Part shown: positions 23,220 through 35,810 of the stretch, one piece after another
Layout of the letters: each line of letters begins with the position of its first letter
Position numbering within the stretch: position 1 is the first letter of the stretch
Source of the DNA: Calliopum simillimum
Taxonomy: Eukaryota; Arthropoda; Insecta; Diptera; Lauxaniidae
DNA length: 64,000 nt
Assembly: GCA_951812925.1 (NCBI GenBank)
Contig: OX638370.1
Location: forward strand, 82,690,004 to 82,754,003
Reading direction: 5' to 3'
Program-made: the position numbers and the translations under genes
Notes under the pieces: model-generated
What the model was told of the DNA's origin: nothing
Database searches by the model: none
What the model saw: the letters and a program-made list of their open reading frames with translations, nothing else

Positions 23220-25430
23220 AATTACGACGAAAATAAATGTAAATGGATTTTGGAAGTTTTCCATTAAAAAAAATTAAGAATATTGCATAGTTTTAGGACT
23301 TGATTTCCGTTAATTTCATTTCCAAATTCCCATATTTTGCATTGAGGTTTTAGATTCGCTGTAGCTTGTTCAAGTTCAACAATTTTCTTATTATTTAGAG
23401 GTCAAAAAAAGTCTGTTTCGTTAAAAATCATTTCGAATAAGCTTTAAACATTGAATGCTTGCAGCGAACTTTTTTGTTTTTGTATGTGGATTGATACTAA
23501 CTACCTGATCAAGAACTTTTTTCGCTCGGGCAAAAAAAAAAAATGAAAATTATGTTATTTCAAAAGACTCTGAGAAAAAAAATTCATTAACATTCGAAAA
23601 AATTGACTAAATATAAAGAAATTTTCTGTACTGAAATGAAGGAAGTGAATTCCTTAAAATAAGTGAATTTTATTTTCGGAGCGGATCCAATTTGCTCAAC
23701 TATGTACTAAAATAATCTGGTAAACTTTGATCAGAATATTTCGAAAGTTAAGCTACTTCCTTGATATCAAACTCCTTAATTACAGCTTTCTAAGTGGAAA
23801 TGCCATTTGGTATATTTTAACGAAAAATCTTATCCTGGACGTTAATTCGAAACAGTTGAATATGAGAATTTTAGTTGAGATTAACAACCAACTAAGACTT
23901 TAAGTTGACATAAATGCACATTAAAGTAGGAATAAAATAACAAAATGTCTAACTTAACTAAAGCCAACAAAATAGCTGTAATCTGGCGCCAATTGGCTCC
24001 AACAAAAAAAAAAAAAAAAAAAAAAATTAGTAGGAAGCACAACAACAACAAAAAAGTAGAAAGTAGCAAAAATTTCGAAATTAATTTTTCACTTGGGCTT
24101 AATTATAAGCTTAATGTGTGAGTGAATGTTGCTAGAAGCTAGAAATTGTCAATGCGAACAAAGAAACCAAAATAAAATCCCTAAAAACCTACATGCACGC
24201 TCAAGGGGATACGACTTACAACTTGGCCACGGCGTCAACTTGATTACATAGCAATTATGTTAAAAAATTACAGTATAATTAGTTTTAAGTACGAAAAAAT
24301 TTGACACAAAAAAAAAAAAAACCCTACCAAAATGCGCTCACTTTGACTTTGCTGCAGAATTTCAGTAAAAAACCACAAGGCAACATCTGTCAACTGCTGT
24401 CAATTTGGACGTTTTAATAAAATGATTTAAGCGCAATTTTCATGTCTACAAGGCAACAGAAAAAAAAGAAGAACTCTGTAACACATTTAGGCCATTAAAC
24501 CCAACTGGCAACTAATTAATTAACTTTTCGACTGAAGCACCTCATAAAAGTGCACGCAACAGAGGCCCGACTTGCTGAGCTCTTCAGTTCATTGTATGAC
24601 TGGGCATGAACATTAGGCATTTTTTGAGGTCGTTTTTTTGTTTTTGCACCCAACCACCCAATCAATATTTTTTGAGGTTATGACACGAAGTTCATGACAA
24701 AAAGAGCAGAAAAAAAAAAAAAAAACAAAACAGAAAGAAGCGCAGAAAATATTAATATTTCAACTCTGCCAACTCTGCGGAAAATTTAATGGAGTAGGTC
24801 ACAGACGGCATACAACCCAATAAGAAGAAAACAGTAGAAAAAACCTCAAAATTATTGTATTTTGGCAAAACAGCAGTAAGTGAAAAATGGAAATGTCAGC
24901 AAAGTGCAATGAAATAATAATAATAAAAAAAAAAAATACTCAATATAAACAAAAAATAATGTGGCGCCACCTGACAGCTGTCTGAAAAACTAAAGTTATT
25001 TATACACCATAAAACAATGAAGAAAATCTGTTTCGAAATAAACAGTTGGGGTTAGGAATATCAAGTGATTTTTAGGACACACAAAGTAAAGAAATTAGTT
25101 ATATAAAAATATTGCAAGCAAGTACACAAAAGGAGCAAAGAGAAAATTTAAGCAATTCAGATCAAAGCCAAAAATTAAATTCTAATAAAGAGAAACAAGC
25201 CACAAGGGTTGTCGTGTAAGACGACAATTCCCAAAGAAGACTTATATTTTGGCAATTCCAATGGTAGTGGGCCATAACACTGTACAACAGTTTTGACGCT
25301 TTTGAACATCCCAAGAGTTTTGCAAAGTTTATAAGTGTATTTGGTTTTCTGTGAGGATGACTTAGAAGTTATTAGGAAGCTGATGTAAAATCAGCTAAAA
25401 ATAGAAAAAGTGCTCCAATATTTATGATCG
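23220..25430. other. Intergenic, homopolymer-rich
   Basis: Several A runs (for example 24003-24026 and 24714-24725). Nothing coding or repeated within the window was recognised. Confidence 0.4.
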
Positions 25431-25435
25431 TAGGT

Positions 25436-25640
25436 TTGTTAGAAAGGTACTGCAGTAAGGCAAGCACACAGTGGGCTCCTACGTGTTTTGAGTTTATTCA
25501 CGACAAAATCGTGGTATGTGGATGTGTTCGTACTCATTTCAGGATTATAAAACTGCTTCAATTAAAATCTGAGCTGATCGATTTCGTGAGTTACAGCCAA
25601 TTACATGGGTTTTTTATTTTCTACTGTACAGTAACAAAAA
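25436..25640 (+). repeat. Dispersed repeat, left member of an inverted pair
   Basis: Matches the reverse complement of 28727-28930. Shared blocks include AGTGGGCTCCTACGTGTTTT, TTCAGGATTATAAAACTGC and AAATCTGAGCTGATCG. Translating both copies gives a similar short peptide (QWAPTCFEF, RTHFRIIKLLQ), but no known protein family is apparent. The members are 3.3 kb apart and may be ends of one large decayed element or two insertions. Confidence 0.6.
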
Positions 25641-25849
25641 AGTTTAAATCAAAATTACATGGATTCAACACGAAATGATGTAAAATTACTCGTGAGCACT
25701 AATGGAATCAAAAAAACAGGGTTCTGAATCAAACCGTTGCACAATGGGAGGGTTTGTATGGAACGACGGTCATATATAGTAATAATAGAGCTAGGCTATT
25801 GAGATTTGGTACAGATGTTTTTTACATTAAAATAATAAAAATCTGTGAA

Positions 25850-26470
25850 TATGAACAAAATCCGCCGACGGACACGCCTACCTCCCATACAAAGTTGGGG
25901 CGTGGTCCGAATTTTTTTTCAAAATGGGTATCAATTTTCAATAAGTTGACCCCGCTAATTTCAAAAATGTTAAAAATTTTGCGCTATCTTTTATAGTTTT
26001 CAAGTTATGAGGAATAAACGAAAATCTACTTTATAAAAACTAGATTTTGTTTGTTTGTGTATTTGTCCCTTATTGACTCGGAAACTAAGTAACCGATTTT
26101 AAAGAAGTTTTAATATTATGCTAGTACAAAAAAAGATTAAGCTATATACTAAAAAAGTGGGCGGTGCCATGCCCCCCAAAAAATTGACTAATCATATCAC
26201 CGAAACTCTTTGACGCAGATAAATGAGATTTGGTGAATGTGTAAAAATCATCAGGACAAATAATGTTCATTGGACAAATGGGCGGTACCACGCCTTCAAA
26301 TAAAAAAATTCATCATATTTCTGAAAATATTTGCCGAAGATAGATATTATTTGGTACATATGAAAAGATCATCAGTACAAATAATCCGCACTAGAAAAAT
26401 GGGCAGAGCCACGCCTACCAAAAAATTAACTTATCAATATCTCCGAAAATACGTTAATCCAGAAATGCAT
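25850..26470 (+). repeat. Helentron-like core repeats
   Basis: About four units of 110-140 bp marked by GGGCGGTACCACGCC (and variants), GATATTATTTGGTACATATG and ATCATCAGTACAAATAAT. Preceded by CGACGGACACGCCTACCTCC, which matches the ACGGACACGCCT segment in the DINE-1-like copies. No clear termini. Confidence 0.5.
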
Positions 26471-27164
26471 TTTTTTTTATTTTTGTTGTTTTGAACAGAT
26501 AATGATTTACATTAGGCAAAATGCATAGGTAAAAAAAACATAGTCATAGAAATTTTTCGGTTTTGGCTTTTTTCAATTTCATTTTCTACTGTACCATATT
26601 AAAAATTAGCAATTTTTTTTTTTTTTTTTTTTTAAAAACAATTATGTATTAGAAAAAAAAAAAATATTATTGTTTTTACTATTTGTAAAAATTTGACTGG
26701 GAAACCTTTCGTGTGGATTACAATGCATTGTGTGATAGATGCATACGTTAGCCATCAGCACCACAACCATTATTATAACGAAGTTGACTGAAAGTCAATT
26801 TGATTTTATGTGACCTAACAAATTATCCAACAACAAACAAAGGTTACCAAAAAACAATAAAAAATTTAGTTTATAATTGAAGTATTGAGTCGGAATTTTT
26901 GTACGATTTCTGATAGAAATCATCATTTATTACTAAATTCAATATGTTCTTGGCTTATTTTAAGAAAGGGTGAGTCCCAAGGGGGATTAAAAGGAGGAAA
27001 TATACCCCTTACCTGTCACCCTTCTCTTAAAAAATATTTTTTTTTGGAATTTAAGAAGACTGTAAGCTTAAAATTGATAAATATATTATAAAACGTTGCA
27101 GAATGTAAAGAAATAAAAATATTTTTTTTTCTCAAAAACTGCTACAGGAAAAAATTCATAGAAA

Positions 27165-27655
27165 AAAAAGTTCTCCAAAAGGGCAGTAGGGACTTTGCAT
27201 TTCGATTAAGCATACATGGCCACATATTATATCGGAAAATAATGAAAATCAGAAAATGTGTTTTTTTTTTTTTTAATGTCAAAGTTTGTACAATTTATCG
27301 ATTATGGCTTTTTGAGCTTAAATTTTCGAAAAATCACCATAATTCACCTATCATACATAAAAACTCAAACAAATGTTTTTTTAAAAGCTAAATGCTTGTA
27401 CTTTATGACAAAATGCTATCTTGATATATTTCGATGCAAACGAATTAAAAATAGCGTTCCAAAAAAGTCAACTTATTTTGTCCCGTCAAAAACCACAATA
27501 TGAAAAAGTTTATAAAAACAAAATTTCTCAAAAAAGGCAGTAGGGACTTTGCATATCGATTAAGCATACTTGGCCACATATTATATTGAAAAATAATGAA
27601 AATCAGAATATGTGTTTTTTTTTTTTTTTTAATGTCAAAGTTTGCAATTTTTCCA
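27165..27655 (+). repeat. Direct repeat, two copies 360 bp apart
   Basis: 27175-27290 and 27533-27650 share GGCAGTAGGGACTTTGCAT, CGATTAAGCATAC.TGGCCA, AAATAATGAAAATCAGAA and TAATGTCAAAGTTTG in the same order, each followed by AT-rich spacer. The similarity is about 90 percent by eye. Probably an old tandem duplication within a transposon. Confidence 0.65.
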
Positions 27656-28145
27656 TTTTTACCATTTTTTTTTAAATATTTGAAAAACCACTATAACTCA
27701 CATAAAATCGGCAAACAAAAAAAAAAATATTTTTAACAAAGTAGAAACAATATACTTTCTAACGATATGCTACATTAGTGAATCGGGCTTAAAACAAATT
27801 AACTAGAGCGTTTATCCAGCAGTTCCTAATTTTAAAAGTTCTGTAGAGCATTTTTTCTGTTTAAAGTCCAACTTTGGGCTCACTGTGTTGCTAAGCCAAA
27901 ACAAAATTTTAAACTTTTATAGTTTTTTTTCCGTCCCTAAGTATTATCTGACGATTGGCGTAAAAATTTTTTAAATGCGTAGCACTTTCAAATTTTACCT
28001 ATTTATGGCCACAATCTCCCATTGTGCGTTGGTAGTTCTTTACACTTTTGTAAAAAAATGAATTTTTTATAAAATGTCCCAAAACCTTTAAAAAGAATAA
28101 GAAATTATAGAAAAAATTGTCGTTTATAATGGATTTGCCAATTTT

Positions 28146-28200
28146 AAATCTGAATCCGGTCACAAAATTGCTCTTTCGCGTATAGTTTTTGAGATATTCT
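28146..28200 (+). repeat. Recurrent ATCCGAATCYGG motif, copy 1
   Basis: One of four plus-strand copies of a roughly 55-bp sequence: AATCYGAATCYGG, then AATTGCTATATC or a variant, then ATGGTTTTTGAGATATC or a variant. Other copies: 30984-31040, 31841-31896 and 54001-54055. Function unknown. It probably marks a shared transposon segment. Confidence 0.55.
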
Positions 28201-28726
28201 AACATATATAAAAAATTAATGACGATTTTTCGTAATTTTTGATGTTATATAATAAGACCAGATAATAATAATACATTAAATCTGATACAGAAGTTCAAAG
28301 ATCCATTTTTCTTCTTTAAAACTAATTTTGAATAACATCAATATCTCTTGTTTTTTACAAAATATCTTAACCTTAAAAGTTAAAAAAGGGCTAAAAATCG
28401 GTTTTTGGCTATATATGGGGCTAAATATAGGACGAGCGAAACTGTTATGCTATTTTGTATTAATTGCATTACTTAAAACTATTCTTAGTCTTCAAAATGA
28501 GTTATAAAATGGGCTCGTAACATTTTTCATTACAAATCTATGATAATTTTAAAAAGGCATTACATTCACATTTTCAGTAAATATGTATGACAGCCCCCCA
28601 AGGAGATTGAGATAAGGGATGGACATTTTTGAAACAATTGTTGAGGAGAGGAAATTGTAAGGAGTTGCTTATCATTTTTTCCTTAATAGAAACTTTCAGG
28701 GTGGTAATAATAATTATTTATTATTT

Positions 28727-28930
28727 ACTGCACAAAATAAAAGAAATAAACATGTAATTGGTTGTAACTTACGAAACCGATCAGCTCAGATTTTACTTGA
28801 AGCAGTTTTATAATTCTGAAATGTGTACGAACATATCCCCATACCCCGTTTTCGTCTTCAACAAAGTCAAACTCAAAACACGTAGGAGCCCACTGTGAGC
28901 AGTAAGTTTTAAGAATTTTTTTGTCTTTTG
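28727..28930 (-). repeat. Dispersed repeat, right member of an inverted pair
   Basis: Minus-strand copy of the repeat at 25436-25640. On its far side (28985-29060) is AGTTTTTGG....GGGGTCA....GACCCATTAAAA, which resembles one arm of the TTAA MITE at 58081-58271. Confidence 0.6.
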
Positions 28931-29228
28931 CGACTCCTAATGAAATTTTTCGGAGAATTTTTTTGTAGAACACATCAACACATTTTAGCGCAGTTTTTGG
29001 AAATAGGGGTCAAAAAGACCCATTAAAACAGGATATAATGGGTCAAAATATTTATTTTTTTTTCTCTTTTCTGGGGAAGGACCTTTTTTTGTGTGTCTGT
29101 GTTAGTAAAACCCTATCTGGTGAATAACTATTTTTTTTTTTTTTTTTAACTAAAGAAAAGTATATTCTATAATACCTTTCTAACGAGCTCGCGACCACTA
29201 AAATCGAAGCTCTAGTTTTATTTATTTT

Positions 29229-29880
29229 TATACCCTACACCCAGGGTATATGCACTTTGTCCTTCCGTTTGTAACGCAGTGAAGCAGGCGTGGCAGATAT
29301 AGAAAAGTATATATATTCTTGGCCAGCATCACCTACTGAGTCGATATAGCCATGTCCTGTCCTCTCAATGTCTGTCTGGCTGGCTGTATGTGGAAATACA
29401 TTTTTTGGGAAAACTGAGCAAAATAATTCTATGAAATTTAATACACTACCTTCGTCGTCAAAGTTAGTTCGTGGAATTGAAAATGAGCAAAAGCGGTTAA
29501 CGGACACGCCTACCGCCCATACCAAAAATATATTCAAAATACAACTTTTGGAGTACTTTTTCACGACAATGCAACCAAAACATACGTAAATACTACAAAT
29601 TTAAGGGTAAGTTCTGAGAAAAAAAATGGGTGAACTCGGACAAGAGGGCGTGGCACCTATCATATAACCAATAGCTTCAAAACTCTATGCTGAAAGCATT
29701 TTTTGAGTTAATCCAACCAAATTTGACTCAGACACTAAGAACTATAAATGCAAGCTCTCAACAAAAACTGCATGAAATCGGACAAGGAAGCGTGGCACCT
29801 CCCATACAAGCAAAAGTTTCAATATACTGCAGTGTAGGATAATTAGTATTTAGCCAGGCCAAAGGTTACACCCTTACTAG
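29229..29880 (+). mobile_element. DINE-1-like Helentron, copy 3
   Basis: TATACCCTACACCCAGGGTA start, then AAAAGTATATATATTCTTGG, GAGTCGATATAGCCATGTCC, ACGGACACGCCTACCGCCC, and core units with GAGGGCGTGGCACC and AATGCAAGCTCT. It ends GTGTAGGATAATTAGTATTT, CCAGGCCAAAG, ACACCCTTACTAG. It has two core units, which explains its shorter length of 652 bp. Confidence 0.8.
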
Positions 29881-30122
29881 TTTATTTTTAATATCACCGG
29901 TTTTGAAATAACTTCATAGCCGGGCTTGCAGAAAACGTGACCGGATATCAAAAAATACTTTCGAAACCTCTTTGGGTCTTTTGATTGTTGTACAGTTAGT
30001 GGAGTCGATTAAGCCTTTTAGACGGAAGTCCTCAAAAACAGCTCCGATTTTGATGATTTTTTTTTTTTAATTTTGTTTTTTTTTTTTTTTTTGAAAATCA
30101 GTAAATTTTGGAGCGCGTTCGG

Positions 30123-31738
30123 AATTATATCGAGCCCTAACCGCAATAGTAGCGTATGCGACAAAAAGCAAATTTTACAGGAGAGAGTTTTTTTCATTTT
30201 TTTTCGAACATGCATGGCGGATTTTTTTAAAACGTTAAATGTAGTCTATATTACACCTCATATAAATAATATACGCGTTTTTAAATTGATTTTGTGTATA
30301 TTTCACTCATTTATGGCGCATACGACATTTTCGCAGTCACTCTTGGCGAAGGTTGAAATTAAAATGTGGCGCATACGTTTCTTAAAATTACATGGTTTTA
30401 CCTTTGAAAAATACATTTATTACATTTATTTAATACACAGAAAGAAATTTGTAACAATTTGGATGGTTGAAATTGTACCAACCCACAAAAACGGTCAGAT
30501 TGACTGTAATATTGTTAATTTACAGTACTATTTAGTATTAAAAACTTACAAAATATTACACACACACATCGTTTGAACTTGGTTTTACTCCGATGTAGTC
30601 CCACTCCAGGTCTTTTTTTTGCAAAGTTGTTCATAAAGGTCCAAATATACAGAAAAAGTTTTTTTTTAAAATCGTTCAACGAGCTCACCGATTTTCCGAG
30701 TCGAATTCAGGTTACCAAATGGTCTTCACATTGTTTCTGCATTAAACTAAAAAGTTTGACAAAAACTAACTAATAACTGGGTGTGGTGCAGTTCGTTTTC
30801 TGTTTATTTTAGATTCAGAAATATTGTTTTTAAAAGTTTTAACTGATCGCGTTAACGAGATATTGTATTTTTAACAACTTTTTTTGAAATTTTTTTGTTA
30901 AAAAAAATTAACTTTCGCGTTTTTTTTAGAAAATTAGCAACGGACGAAAACAAGACAAATCATTTTCACTTTTAATTTTGTTGTTGAATCCGAATCTGGT
31001 TTTAGAATTGCTATATCTAAAATGGTTTGAGAGAAATCCTAGCCTAAAGTTAAAGTTAAGTTAAATTTTTTTATTCTTAAGGCAATCCTTAGCCATAAAA
31101 CATTAAAAACACCTTGAAGCCCTATTATTTTACTTCAAAACCCAGCTTGAATTATATCGATATATTTTTTCTTCTTCGAATTATTCTAACCTGAAAAGGT
31201 GAAAAAAGGAAAAATCCACGTTTTTTTGATATTTCATCTTACGGTATTTCGAAGACAAAAAAAGATATCGATATAATTCAAACTGATTTTCAAAGTAAAA
31301 GACTGGGGCTTCAAGCTTCATTTTCAATCCTTCGAGCTAACTTTTACAACGAACCCTCTTTACAAAATTTCGTCGAATTATCTAAGTTTTCCCGTGAATA
31401 ATATTTCCACGGACACACAAGCATCCATCCATAGAGACGGACATGGCTATATCGACTCAAAAAGTGATTCTGACGAGGAATATATGTACTTTTCCAAACC
31501 TGCTACGCCTCCTTCTCTGGTTTTTGAGGTGCTTACGTTCTTTTTGCGGTCAACAAAAAAACATATGTGGCTCTTACGACATAATTGAAAGTGCGATATC
31601 TTTGTTAATATACAAAATTCAGTTTTAATATTAGGCATATAGATGTGAATGACATTTTAGAACATATTTGCATAAAAAAAAAAATTTCGAAAAAATGTCG
31701 CATACGCTACTGTTGCGGTTTGGGCTCGATATAATTTT
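30123..31738. repeat. Widely spaced inverted repeat, 1.6 kb
   Basis: 30123-30167 (ATTATATCGAGCCC, CGCAATAGTAGCGTATGCGA) is inverted at 31696-31738 (TCGCATACGCTACTGTTGCG, GGGCTCGATATAAT). The interior holds an unassigned 167-codon open frame on the plus strand (30073-30576), one copy of the ATCCGAATCYGG motif, and a reversed DINE-1 fragment. It may be a DNA transposon with internal insertions. No transposase motif recognised. Confidence 0.5.
31392..31525 (-). mobile_element. DINE-1-like 5' fragment, reversed
   Basis: Read on the minus strand it has GAGAAGGAGGCGTAGCAGG, AAAAGTACATATATTCCTCG, GAGTCGATATAGCCATGTCC and GTCTCTATGG. These are the 5' segments of the DINE-1-like family in order. The terminal TATACCC and the core are missing. 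Confidence 0.6.
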
Positions 31739-32034
31739 TTAAACAATGTTCAAGAAACTTATGTTTTCATAAAAAAAAAATTGGAAAAAAATACAACAAA
31801 CAAAAATCAAAATAGTCATTTTATATGTGTCTGGTAATTTTAAATCCAAATCTGGTATTAAAATTGCTGTGTCTTCTATGGTTTTTGAGATATCTTCTCT
31901 TTTTATGTGGTCTAAAATTGGGTATATTAAAACTGTTGCCATGTATATCTCAAGAACGGCTATAGCGATTTTAATGAAACTTTGGAAAATGATGCGTATT
32001 AGCATATACTAAAAAAAAAAGGATAGTAGACTTC

Positions 32035-32260
32035 GACTTAGTATGTGCTCATGAAGAGGCGTGGCACCGCTCTAAACTTTTTATTTAATTTGCTCATATC
32101 TTTTGAACCGTATAAGTTATTCTGATGAAATTTAGTACACAACTACAGACTATCAATGCCTTATGTGCAATGAGCAAAAATTGGGCGAAATCGGGAAAGC
32201 GATACACATACTTTTTTCTTGACTGCACTATAACCAACTGTCCGTAAACCAGCTGTAGTA
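32035..32260 (+). repeat. Helentron-like core fragment
   Basis: GAGGCGTGGCACCGCTC, GATGAAATTTAGTACACA and AAAAATTGGGCGAAATCGGG resemble the GGCGTGGCACC, AAATTTGGTACA and AACTGGGTGAACTCGG steps of the DINE-1-like cores. No termini are present. Confidence 0.4.
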
Positions 32261-33735
32261 AATTCATAGCATTTTCTTACCCTGGCTTTCCCTCTATAAG
32301 TAAGGGGTTGGTCTTTCAGAATATTCCTTAAACTCCATATTTTTGTTTTTTTTTTTGTGCTTGTATTTCCATAATTTCTGCTGGCTGTGAAATTTTTACC
32401 AACTTTACATTATAATTTGAAGTCTTACTCTTATCATTCTTACCAAAATTGAAATTTCTTCATATAATTAGAAACCACAAATTAAGCAAGGATTTTGCAC
32501 AATCTATCCACTCTGTAAGCAAGAATTTCTTTAATTGATGAAAAAACTATTCCGCAAAACTTTGAGTTCTATATGCAAGGAAAGGGAGGTGCCAGTTTGA
32601 ATAGCTCATTCCAAATTTTAAATAAATATGTGGTCAGTCAATTTCAAATGCATAACATATCATTGTGCAATATTTTTCCATTAATAAAAGAGAATAAATC
32701 ATTTATAAGGAGTTTCAGAACTCAATTGAATAAACCCTTTTTCTTGTCTACAGCAATTCGAACTATTTAAAAGCAAATGATATACAAAGTGGCAACACCA
32801 TACATTTTAGCTGTCAACAGCAATAAAAACTTACAAGATAAATGTGAAAAAAGAAAAATTGTTGTAAAATTTTATACCAACAGCAGCCGTAAGTATATAG
32901 TCACTAGAAACCTACTTACAAGAACAAATTGCTTGACCAGTGACTGGTACGTAGTCTGGAGGTGTTCTTTTCTATCTTTTATCTTTAAGAAAACAAAAGT
33001 GCTGCCAAGTTAAATTTTTTTTTCAACATTTCTGGCGCTAAGCCAACAAAGGACATTTACTTTTTACAACACAGTGATGCACAAGAAATAAGTAGTAGTA
33101 GAAAAGAAGTAGGATGGGCACTAAAAGCAGAAAACTGAAGCGTCTCACTTTATTGACAGAGACATTAAGCAAGAAATATTTGTTTGTCCCTGGTAATAAA
33201 ATAAAAGGAAAGCTACGTAGAAAGTAGCAAAAAATGACACATAAAAAGGAGCAAACAACTACTTATTTGCCATTTTTTGCTTTTAGACACACAGATAAAT
33301 TATATTGTTTACATTGTTGTAATATTTTCAATTATACACTGCATCTTCCTTGCTACTTTTTGCTGTTGATATTGGAGTTAATGGACTACAATAACAAAAA
33401 AAGGAGCAAAAAATCACGCATACTTGCAGGAATTTTTAACAATAACATGTGCAAGTAGTAGTTGGGAGCAAAACACTTGAAAGGCGCCTGACAAAATTAG
33501 TAGTCATGTGGTAGACGCCATTGTGCTTTGCGACCTTTCAATGGCTTTTATTTAGGGGAATATTAAGTGTTTTGTATAAATTCGTCAAGTTTAGACAAAT
33601 ATGCACTGAGGCCAATAAAGAAACAAATGTATTTAGCAAATTTGATATATGTGGCTTCGTATATATGGAGTATTCCACACCAAGCCGACCAATTTCCAAT
33701 TTTGTTGAAACTTTTTTTTTTCTTATAGTAAGGGA
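32261..33735. other. Intergenic, nothing recognised
   Basis: AT-rich, without coding or repeat signatures that I can support. Confidence 0.4.
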
Positions 33736-34029
33736 ATAGTGTCGGGTATTGGCACCATTTTGTTTTTGACTCATATCTTTTGACCAAATGTATATAATGC
33801 AGACATATAAGTATCAATGGAAAGCTAAAGACCTTAGCTGACTACAGGTGAAAGTAAACTGATATCTTCAGTTGGAAAAATTATATCAAAAAGATAGTGC
33901 AGTGATCATTTTTGAGAAAAAAAAAAAGTTTTGGGTCGGTTGTGGGCACCCTTAGAAAATCGGCTAAAAATGAGAAACTATGAAGTTTAACGGAAACAAA
34001 TGAAAGCAAAATTAATTTATTATGGAAAC

Positions 34030-34480
34030 ATTAATTAACTTACACAAGTTTAACAAATTCTGCTCAACGGCTTCAACAAAATCAGCGTCACTGAAAACGT
34101 GTGGATCGAATGTCATTATGCCTGTTACCCTGAAACCAGACTTGGTTGCCTTTGGCGTCAATGCCAGATCAATTGTTTTGCAGATTAAATCAGCTAGGTG
34201 ACGTAATTTCTAGCCCTTGTTGACATTGGTCATTTGTCAAGCATACATTTTTATACCAAACCATGCCCGCCATCTGCTCTTCAGTCTACTTGTCTGGAAA
34301 CTTAAAACCGAGATTCTTTGCAAGTAGTATGCCACCTTACCACCCACACTTGATGAAAACAACTTATTTCTGCGATATCTTTAAAGGGCCTATTGATTCT
34401 TTCCTTTCCACTAAGAAAGCGTAAAAAGGGATAAGAACACTATATAAATGTGTTATGTTGACATCCACGACGATATTTTA
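34030..34480 (-). pseudogene. Decayed pogo/Tigger-type transposase
   Basis: The downstream part (34208-34030) is open for about 60 codons and has LTPKATKSGFRVTG followed by FDPHVFSDADF. This matches the C-terminal end of pogo/Tigger DDE domains, where GFRATGI.PF....FSD.DF is conserved. Upstream (about 34400-34250) a frame interrupted by stops gives LAKNLGFKFPDK followed by TEEQMAG, which looks like the CENP-B-type DNA-binding helix region. The central catalytic D,D part is absent. The normal length is 450-550 residues. The family call rests on these two motif blocks. Confidence 0.6.
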
Positions 34481-34656
34481 GTAAATCACACGCATTAAAT
34501 AAAAAAAGAGGGGTGCCCACAACTGACCCTATTGGGTGCCCACAATCGACTTTGACAGCCACTTTTAAAAGCAATAAAAAAAATTCTGTTGTGTGAACAT
34601 TTTGGTTGGATTCGGTTTGGAATCACAAAATATAATAAATTTACTATTTTTTTTTT

Positions 34657-35600
34657 AATTGAAACCATCGCTCAGGGGATGGCCCCTATAAATGCATAGC
34701 ACTGTGCTGGTTTGAAGAAAGGAGGGAGGAAAGATGGAGTAGTGTTGGTGAACGTTTTTATTAAATATTTGGATGTCGTATCCTACAGGGAAAACAGTGA
34801 CTAGGAGATTGTTCCACAACTTAATCGTACGACCGAAGAACGAATTATCACGATAGTGAGATTCTGCTTGGCGCCGGTGTGACGCAAAAAGGATGGGCCG
34901 AATTGGACGCCCAAGTGCTTCGAGAGAAGATACGAACTGAGGGAACCAGGTCGCATATTTCTCTAGAGCACATCCTATTATAATATCTATAAAAAATAGT
35001 TATACACCCTACGTTAAGTCGGTGCTCAAGGGTGTCAATTGTGGATATAATATTTAGGTCACCAATAAATTTAAACACACGTCGCTGAACTCGGTCTAGC
35101 AGCTCTAAAGATGCTTTTGAAGCCCCGGCCCAAATGTGTGAATTGTATTCTAGTTTCGGACGAATATAGGTGATAGGTGACAAGACCCAATCTTGCTAGC
35201 ATTGAAATCGAACCGATTAGCAAGACCCCACTCGGAAATTTTATTGAGATCATTTGAGAGTGTATTATGCATATGGCGCCTTTTAATCTCAACCTCTGTA
35301 GAACTGGGGCGCTTTTTAAAGCTATATGAATAACAAATGTTACTATCATCCGCAAAGGAATGGATTGGGCTCGTAGTCGAAGACAGAAAGTCATCGATAA
35401 AAATAAGGAAAAGTGTTGGAAAAAGCACAGAACCCTGGGGAACTCCAGCGTTAATGGAGTGTTCAATGGAAGTGAAACCATCAACTACAACACGGATTAA
35501 ACGGTTACTACAGAAGCTCGTGATCCAAAGAGCAAAAGAATCACCGACACCATATGCAATTAGTTTTGATAAAAGGGCGATTGATTTCACTCAGCTTTTC
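34657..35600 (-). pseudogene. 5'-truncated non-LTR reverse transcriptase
   Basis: The minus-strand frame 35590-35150 starts inside the RT domain (LLSKLIAYGVGDSFALW), then has AGVPQGSVLFPTLFLIF and SFADDSN. FADD is the catalytic motif. A second frame (35183-34848) continues with YIRPKLEYNSHIW and LLDRVQRRVFKFIGD, the thumb region, so a frameshift lies near 35165. The 3' end is marked by poly(T) on the plus strand (34647-34656). The endonuclease, first ORF and RT motifs 0-2 are missing. It belongs to the jockey/CR1-like group. Inserted inside the pogo-like element. Confidence 0.8.
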
Positions 35601-35810
35601 GATTGATTCACTTGGAAAATTATTGAATAAAACTTTTGTATTGACTTTCACTTATACAAAAAAGTTTTTACTTCTCAGCACAAAGCAAATGCATCTGTTT
35701 GCTCCGGTATATGCACAAAAACTTCGTGCTGTCACAACACGCTCTTAACATTTGTCGAAACAGCCGTATCTGTTTTCTTTCAAAATTTACGGTGGGTGCC
35801 CATACCCGAC

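Larger units (their letters stand above)
33741..35810. mobile_element. pogo/Tigger-like element with nested 16-bp motifs
   Basis: The 16-bp motif GTCGG.T.T.GGCACC occurs twice in plus orientation (33741-33756, 33935-33950) and three times inverted (34512-34527, 34535-34550, 35795-35810). These symmetric copies bracket a decayed pogo-like transposase (34030-34480). Between the last two motifs a non-LTR retrotransposon fragment has inserted (34657-35600). Removing it leaves an element of about 1.1 kb. The true outer termini and TA duplication could not be fixed. Confidence 0.55.

Noticed and set aside
30073..30576. 167-codon open frame on the plus strand
   Set aside because: Starts in a T run (poly-Phe), no known domain, overlaps an inverted-repeat end. 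Mentioned as a lead but not annotated as a gene.
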